Assembly: GCA_012837435.1 (NCBI GenBank)
Contig: DURD01000011.1
Location: 68,024-117,318, forward strand
DNA: 49,295 bases
Reading direction: 5' to 3'
Source: Erysipelotrichaceae bacterium
GTDB lineage: Bacteria; Bacillota_I; Bacilli_A; RFN20; CAG-826
Shown here one piece after another: positions 44,222 to 49,295 of this stretch. The position numbers were made by a program, and so were the translations under genes. Under the pieces are notes generated by a model. That model saw only the letters and a program-made list of their open reading frames with translations. It did not search any database and was not told where the DNA came from. Each line of letters begins with the position of its first letter. The first letter of the stretch is position 1.

Positions 44222-45229
44222 ATGAAAAGATTAGTTAGTGCGCTCTTGTGGTATAAGACATTCTGTTTACCATTAATGGTTTTGTGTTTGTTATCAACTT
44301 TAGTTTTGCCTTCTATCTCTAATTACATCAATTCTTATACATTAAACAGATTGGATAAATATGTCTTTTTGAGTGATAATTTTGTTTACAGAGACGATTC
44401 AATCAGAGATTATCATGAAAATATAAATCATTTTGATGAAGACGGTTCGTGTATCTATTACAGCGAACTTTCTTGTTCAGATGATAAAAATTTTCTTCTA
44501 ATTATTTGTAATGGAAACCCTACTATTTTTGGAATTCCTTATTTTGATACTTATATTAATTTTGATTACGATGGTGCTGTCACCAACAATTGTTACTACA
44601 CTAATATTGAAGGGTTTCTAAAACCGTTGATGTATAAAGAACACGCTTTTTATTATGGAGATTTTGTGAATTTTGCCTTTCCAACTATGAATCCTTTTTT
44701 AGATCTGACTTTGGAAGAAAATGTGGTTGTTTGTTTTACTAATTTCAATATTTTAGATGAAGATACTACTATACAAGCAACGTATGATTTAAATAAACTT
44801 AACGATATACAGTTTGAATATGACGCTGATGAAATTGGTAAAAATATCAAGGAAAACTATTTAATGGAAAATAGAGCTCTAGTCTCTTTTTCTTCAAGGC
44901 TGATGTTGCTCCCCTGCATTTTATTTTTTTTATTAATTCAATTTGGTAGTTTTTTATTATCGAACAGACTAAAAAAAGAAATGCATATCAAGAAAATTTA
45001 TTTTCAAAAACCTCGACTTTATATGTTTATCGATTTAGTTAAAATATGGACTGCGATAATCGTCTTGCCACTATTAGGAGGGTATGCTCTATCTGTGATC
45101 GTTAGAATCGCTTTAGATATTATGCTTTTGACAATAATGGATTATTTTATATTCTTTTCTATTTTAATCATTCCGCTTATAGCTATTTTATATCAAATGT
45201 TTTTTCAGCGAGGTGAATATGAGTACTAA
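44222..45229 (+). CDS. MacB/FtsX-type ABC permease subunit 1
   Basis: Membrane protein of 335 residues: one N-terminal helix (about 13-33), an outer domain of about 180 residues, then three helices (about 220-245, 270-295 and 300-325). This 1+3 layout with an outer domain is that of MacB/FtsX-like (type VII) ABC systems, which drive outward or mechanical transport. The adjoining ATPase and second permease support this. No clear sequence family and no ribosome site. Cargo unknown; bacteriocin or antibiotic-peptide handling is common for such systems. Confidence 0.65.
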   Translation: MKRLVSALLWYKTFCLPLMVLCLLSTLVLPSISNYINSYTLNRLDKYVFLSDNFVYRDDSIRDYHENINHFDEDGSCIYYSELSCSDDKNFLLIICNGNPTIFGIPYFDTYINFDYDGAVTNNCYYTNIEGFLKPLMYKEHAFYYGDFVNFAFPTMNPFLDLTLEENVVVCFTNFNILDEDTTIQATYDLNKLNDIQFEYDADEIGKNIKENYLMENRALVSFSSRLMLLPCILFFLLIQFGSFLLSNRLKKEMHIKKIYFQKPRLYMFIDLVKIWTAIIVLPLLGGYALSVIVRIALDIMLLTIMDYFIFFSILIIPLIAILYQMFFQRGEYEY

Positions 45230-45881
45230 ATTTGAATCTTTAGTTTTGGAAATAAAGAATAAACAATTTAAAAACAAAGTTCTTTATACCAATTCGAAAA
45301 TCTCCCTCAAAAATGGAGATAAAATCATGATTGTGGGCGAATCGGGATCAGGAAAAACCACCCTTTTGAAATTGATGATGGGAATAGATAAATGTTTTGA
45401 CGGAAAATGGCTTCTTAACGATAAAGAAGTTCCTGTTTCCAAACGTTGGGAAACAATAAAATCTTTTTCATCTTTCATCTTTCAAGATGTTTATCTAATT
45501 GATTATTTGACCGCGAGAGAAAACATCCTCTTGCCTTTTAATTTTTCAAAAAAGAAAGTAGACGAACAATATTTAAAAGAAATTATTGAGGTACTAGATA
45601 TAGACGATTTGTTAGATACAAAGGTAAATGTTTTATCAGGGGGAGAGAAGCAACGTATCGTTCTAGCTAGAGCTCTTATTACAAAGCCAGAGATTATTTT
45701 TGCCGACGAACCCACAGCATCACTGGATGATAAAAACGTTTTTATATTCATGGATTTTATAAACCTAATTAATCGCAAATATCACATTTCTATCGTCATG
45801 GTCACTCATAGAGAATCGTTGTCTAATAGGTTTGATACGGTTTATAGAATAGAAGATGGAGCAATACGTGAAAGAAGCTAG
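45219..45881 (+). CDS. ABC transporter ATPase (LolD/MacB-like)
   Basis: ATPase of about 220 residues. Walker A GESGSGKTT, signature LSGGEKQR, Walker B IIFADEPTASLD and a THRE switch are intact. ATG at 45219 sits just behind GAGGTGA; the track GTG at 45213 is the alternative. It overlaps the end of the first permease gene by 11 bases and the next gene by up to 26, so the three genes are one unit. Confidence 0.92.
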   Translation: MSTKFESLVLEIKNKQFKNKVLYTNSKISLKNGDKIMIVGESGSGKTTLLKLMMGIDKCFDGKWLLNDKEVPVSKRWETIKSFSSFIFQDVYLIDYLTARENILLPFNFSKKKVDEQYLKEIIEVLDIDDLLDTKVNVLSGGEKQRIVLARALITKPEIIFADEPTASLDDKNVFIFMDFINLINRKYHISIVMVTHRESLSNRFDTVYRIEDGAIRERS

Positions 45882-46989
45882 ATTAATTTCAAAATTTGTT
45901 TTTAAACCCACTAAACTATCAGTGTTTGGAATTTTAATTTGTTTTGCTCTGCAATTTTTTGGGTGTACGGGTTTCTTTTTTGTTGAATGTTTAAAAGAGA
46001 ATGCTAGATATGCTAATTCTTACTTAAATAAAAATTCAGTATATGTTAGAGAATACTATCCCGAAAGCAAAGTTTTTAATGACCCTCTTTTTTTAGGTAA
46101 TGAATTAAATAATGTTCAAATATCAACTGGCAAAAAATTTTTGTTTGATTTAGCTGGCAATAAAGGAAGTGGTAATTACTCTGTTTTTCAATATGACGAT
46201 TATGAATTAACAAAAGTCATTGGAAACAAAAAGATAATTTATGGCGATACTTCTTCTTTAATTATTTTTGATAAAATGTGCGACACTTTGTTTGGGATAA
46301 CGGATAAAGATTATTCAAGTGCCGTAGGTAAAACTGTTAGTATCTATTACAGAAATGAATATGTTATGGAAATGAGAGTAAGCGGTGTTTTTGTTGAAAA
46401 AAGCACAGCAGGATTGCTATCACCTGTATATTCTGGAAACGTTTTATCCTCGTATGTTTTTTGTTCAAAAAGTGTGAGTGAACAACTTACGCCTTTCCAA
46501 GCCGTAAATTGTTATTCGATGATCTCCACAAAAGAATATGATAAAAAAGTTGAGGATAATGTGGTTTCTGTGTGCACAAAACATGGAGCAGATTATGTTA
46601 GTTTTCATACAAGATATAATTCAATAATCAGTAGATATCACTCCTTATTTACTATGCTTAATACATTTTCTATAGTGGCGATTTTATTTTCTTTAATTGT
46701 TCAAATATCCATTCATCTCGCTTTGTTGAGCAAAAAAGAGGAAGAGATTAGGATAATAAGTATATACACACTAAGAGAAAATGTTTCTTTGTTGCTGCGA
46801 TTTTGTTTTGTCCTTGCTTTTATAATTATCCCTATCGCTTTCAATGTAATTTTACTGAATCTAATAAAATTTATGCTGGCAAATTTTATCGGTTTTTCAT
46901 TCATCAGCGGTCCTCTTTTTATTGTTTCTATATCATTTATTGCCATTTTGCCTTTCTCGTTAGGATTAAGTAAAAATTCTTTTAAATAG
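45868..46989 (+). CDS. MacB/FtsX-type ABC permease subunit 2
   Basis: Membrane protein of about 373 residues with the same 1+3 layout: N-terminal helix (about 20-40), outer domain of about 220 residues and three C-terminal helices. GTG at 45868 follows GGAG by six bases and is preferred; the track ATG at 45856 is the alternative. Different in sequence from the first permease, so the system is probably a heterodimer with the shared ATPase. Confidence 0.7.
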   Translation: MKEARLISKFVFKPTKLSVFGILICFALQFFGCTGFFFVECLKENARYANSYLNKNSVYVREYYPESKVFNDPLFLGNELNNVQISTGKKFLFDLAGNKGSGNYSVFQYDDYELTKVIGNKKIIYGDTSSLIIFDKMCDTLFGITDKDYSSAVGKTVSIYYRNEYVMEMRVSGVFVEKSTAGLLSPVYSGNVLSSYVFCSKSVSEQLTPFQAVNCYSMISTKEYDKKVEDNVVSVCTKHGADYVSFHTRYNSIISRYHSLFTMLNTFSIVAILFSLIVQISIHLALLSKKEEEIRIISIYTLRENVSLLLRFCFVLAFIIIPIAFNVILLNLIKFMLANFIGFSFISGPLFIVSISFIAILPFSLGLSKNSFK

Positions 46990-47227
46990 GCATCTGCTTT
47001 CATTAACTAAAAATAAGTTTGTATATCAAAAAATATTTTTCACCGTTTCTCATGTACATGCCTAAGAATATTTAAGTAGAATATAGATAGCGAATAACTC
47101 TTTCAACCAAAACAGATCTAAAGAAACGTTATTCCATCACTTCTTTTAAATGCTCTAACGATGAATCGTTAAACCAAACGAATATATAAAAACGAATAAA
47201 AAATATTTACGAATAAGGAGGTAAACT

Positions 47228-48244
47228 ATGAAAATATTTATGATTGGTGGAACTGGCTTACTAGGAAGTCAAGCCGCGGATGAACTAATTAGAAGAGGAC
47301 ACGAGGTCACAACCTTATCGCTTCCACCTCTACCAAAAGGCGCTAAGCTGAATCCTAAAATGAAAGTGGAACTCGGTAACTATTTAGAAATGACCGATAG
47401 AGAAATCCTAAATAGAATGAAAGGTTGTGAAGGATTTGTTTTCGCGGCAGGCATCGATGAAAGAGTAGAAGGCGAACCACCGATTTATGATTTATATAAG
47501 AAATACAACATAGATTCGATACAGCGTTTACTTAAGTTAGGCAAAAGAAGTGGCGTCAAACACGCTGTTATCTGCGGTTCTTATTTTTCTCATTTTGCCA
47601 AAAAACATCCGGAATGGAATTTAGAGAAATATCACCCATACATTCGTTCACGCATCGATCAAGAAAAAGTGGCGTTATCATTCGCAGAAGATGGAAAGAT
47701 GAACGTCGCTATTCTCGAATTACCTTATATCTTTGGAGTTCAAAAGGGAAGAAAACCTGTCTGGGTCTTTCTCGCAGAGATGATTCTAAAAGCTAAAAAT
47801 TCTATTTTCTACACTAAAGGTGGCACAACTATGGTTACCGTTAAACAGGTTGGTGAAGCTATCGCTGGAGCGATTGAAATAAATAGAGGGGGCAATTGCT
47901 ACCCCATCGGTTACTTCAATATGACTTGGAACGAACTCCTCCCATTGTTTGCAAAAGGATTAGGAAAAGACAATCTTAAGGTCATAAATATCCCTTCGTT
48001 CTTATACACTCTCGGTGGCATGAACATCATGAGAAAATACAAAAAAAGAGGCATAGAACCTGGTTTAAATATGGTGAAGTTTAAAACACTGCAATGCTCT
48101 AACTTGTTCATTGAAAAGGAACAAGGCTGTGAGGTCTTAGGTGTTAAAAACGATAACATCATTAAAGCTATTACCGATTCCGCTATGTTGAGCAAAGAAG
48201 TCGCCTTAAATGAAGTTAAAGTTATCGACATGAAGAGCGAATAG
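47228..48244 (+). CDS. SDR/epimerase-like protein with altered Tyr-Lys site
   Basis: Protein of 338 residues preceded by AAGGAGG. Rossmann motif GGTGLLGSQ is intact, but at the usual YxxxK site it reads YIRSR, with Arg for Lys, after CGSYFSH. It may still bind NAD(P) but either has another catalytic set or is a non-catalytic member (NmrA-like). It is similar to the SDR at 42872 only in fold. Substrate unknown. Confidence 0.82.
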   Translation: MKIFMIGGTGLLGSQAADELIRRGHEVTTLSLPPLPKGAKLNPKMKVELGNYLEMTDREILNRMKGCEGFVFAAGIDERVEGEPPIYDLYKKYNIDSIQRLLKLGKRSGVKHAVICGSYFSHFAKKHPEWNLEKYHPYIRSRIDQEKVALSFAEDGKMNVAILELPYIFGVQKGRKPVWVFLAEMILKAKNSIFYTKGGTTMVTVKQVGEAIAGAIEINRGGNCYPIGYFNMTWNELLPLFAKGLGKDNLKVINIPSFLYTLGGMNIMRKYKKRGIEPGLNMVKFKTLQCSNLFIEKEQGCEVLGVKNDNIIKAITDSAMLSKEVALNEVKVIDMKSE

Positions 48245-48392
48245 AATTCATACAAAAATATAATTGGTAGATTAAAATGCCTGGCCTTTTTTCAATTTAA
48301 AATAAAAAATAAAACAATTTAAATAGTTATCATTATTTTGTTGATTTTCCACAAAAATATTACAAAGTAAGATTAAAGGTGGCAAATCGACA

Positions 48393-48989
48393 ATGATTTA
48401 TGATATGCAGGCACTTAAAACAAAATATAAAAATTATTCGAATATCAATCAAAAAATAAGTATTGAAACAAAGAAGAACAATTTGATTCGGATAAAACGA
48501 GGACTATACACTGATGATTTAAAAGTAGATGGTCCAGTGATAGCGAACGTGTGTTACGGACCATCATACTTATCTTTTGAATATGCACTTAGTTACTATG
48601 GTTTGATTCCAGAATATGTTTCAGTTTACACTTCGGCGTGCTTTGGTAAAAAGAACAATAAACGTTATCAACTTAAAAATGCTACTTTTGAATATCGGAG
48701 TGTGCCAGATAAAGTATTTTCATACGGCATAACATATCTCACTAATGAAAAAGGTGTTAGATATAAGATAGCTCGAAAAGAAAAAGCACTGTGCGACACT
48801 CTATACTCGAAGTATCCAGTTAGATCAATCAAAGATTTAAAGATAATGCTATTTGATGATTTGCGCATTGATGAAGATGAATTCATGGAACTTGATTTTG
48901 ATTTTATTATCTTGATAGCGCCTCTATATAGGTCAAACACCTTATCAGTTTTAAGAAAATATGTTTTACGCATAAAACGACAAAAATAA
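48393..48989 (+). CDS. AbiEi-type antitoxin-like protein
   Basis: Protein of 198 residues with an N-terminal winged-helix-like part (NNLIRIKRGLYTDD) and the body typical of the AbiEi antitoxin (YLSFEYALSYYGLIPE, ARKEKALCDTLYSKY). AbiEi normally represses and neutralises the AbiEii nucleotidyltransferase toxin encoded just downstream. AAAGGTGG precedes the ATG by about ten bases. No toxin gene follows within the remaining 306 bases, so the antitoxin appears to stand alone. Confidence 0.85.
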   Translation: MIYDMQALKTKYKNYSNINQKISIETKKNNLIRIKRGLYTDDLKVDGPVIANVCYGPSYLSFEYALSYYGLIPEYVSVYTSACFGKKNNKRYQLKNATFEYRSVPDKVFSYGITYLTNEKGVRYKIARKEKALCDTLYSKYPVRSIKDLKIMLFDDLRIDEDEFMELDFDFIILIAPLYRSNTLSVLRKYVLRIKRQK

Positions 48990-49295
48990 TTGCAAAAACA
49001 ACCAATAAAAGATGATAGGATTAACTAGATTAAAACACTCAGTACTTTTTTCGAAAAATTACCATCTCGTGTCAATCTTTTTGAATTAATTTGGAAACAC
49101 GTTGGTATTTTTGAAAAATTTGCAAAACAAGTGTTTCCAATTCATTTAGTGCTGCCATAACTTAATCGTTTGAGTTCCCCCTTTTTGCAAAAAAATTGAG
49201 CTAATTTTTGGCTTATTTTTTTATAATCTTTTAATATATTTAATTAATCTTTTTGTTAAACAAAATCTATGATTTTGAATAAAGATAATTGCCTA
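48990..49295. other. AT-rich window end with inverted repeat
   Basis: 306 bases without an ORF. TTGGAAACAC (49091-49100) and GTGTTTCCAA (49131-49140) form a perfect ten-base inverted repeat with a 30-base loop. No toxin gene start is seen. Confidence 0.6.

Overview
This window looks like chromosomal DNA of a low-G+C Bacillota, most likely an uncultured gut- or rumen-type member of the Bacilli (Erysipelotrichales/RF39-like; inference, no rRNA or housekeeping marker is present). TGA is used as a stop (for example at the ends of the genes finishing at 18143, 25155 and 39185), so the code is not the Mycoplasma code. Many surface lipoproteins, AT-rich spacers and Opp/Dpp-type transport genes fit this group. 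No tRNA, rRNA, CRISPR array or intact transposase was seen.

Region 1 (1-7.9 kb): the 3' end of a secreted carbohydrate-binding beta-helix protein, a LytTR response regulator with its GHKL sensor kinase (minus strand), and a plus-strand operon of a lipoprotein, a four-helix membrane protein and a membrane-anchored family 3 glycosidase whose two catalytic-fold domains are in reversed order.

Region 2 (8.3-33.1 kb) is the centrepiece: about 25 kb of sugar-polymer catabolism genes built around a LacI-type repressor. Near-identical palindromes (TGCAAACGTTTGCA type) lie before three transcription units: (a) a LamG+GH32 lipoprotein with two surface proteins, (b) the repressor and a divergent SGNH/sialate-O-acetylesterase-like lipoprotein, and (c) a long operon with a cytoplasmic GH32 enzyme, a tiny membrane protein, a GH32-like lipoprotein, a complete five-gene Opp/Dpp-type ABC importer, a large multi-Ig-domain surface protein (frameshifted in its signal peptide here) and two more GH32-like lipoproteins, closed by a strong terminator at about 33.08 kb. 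The inferred scheme is that surface lipoproteins bind, deacylate and cut an extracellular fructan or fructoside, the peptide-type ABC system imports the oligosaccharides, and the cytoplasmic GH32 enzyme finishes them. Three of the lipoproteins are divergent clan GH-J propellers, two of which have lost the Pro of the RDP motif; their substrate is open.

Region 3 (33.3-42.6 kb) is accessory/defence-like: two Fic proteins with repeat or dyad elements at their promoters, a cytoplasmic GH2 beta-galactosidase on the minus strand, a complete DpnII-type restriction-modification operon (two methylases plus endonuclease) continued by an ASCH-domain and a macro-domain gene, and a GNAT acetyltransferase.

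Region 4 (42.8-49.3 kb): two extended SDR/epimerase-like proteins flank a MacB-type ABC system with two permeases, and an AbiEi-type antitoxin-like gene without a visible toxin ends the window.

Several genes (the LacI repressor, the esterase, the GNAT protein) have promoters placed so that the transcript would begin at or next to the start codon, suggesting leaderless mRNAs alongside the normal Shine-Dalgarno genes.
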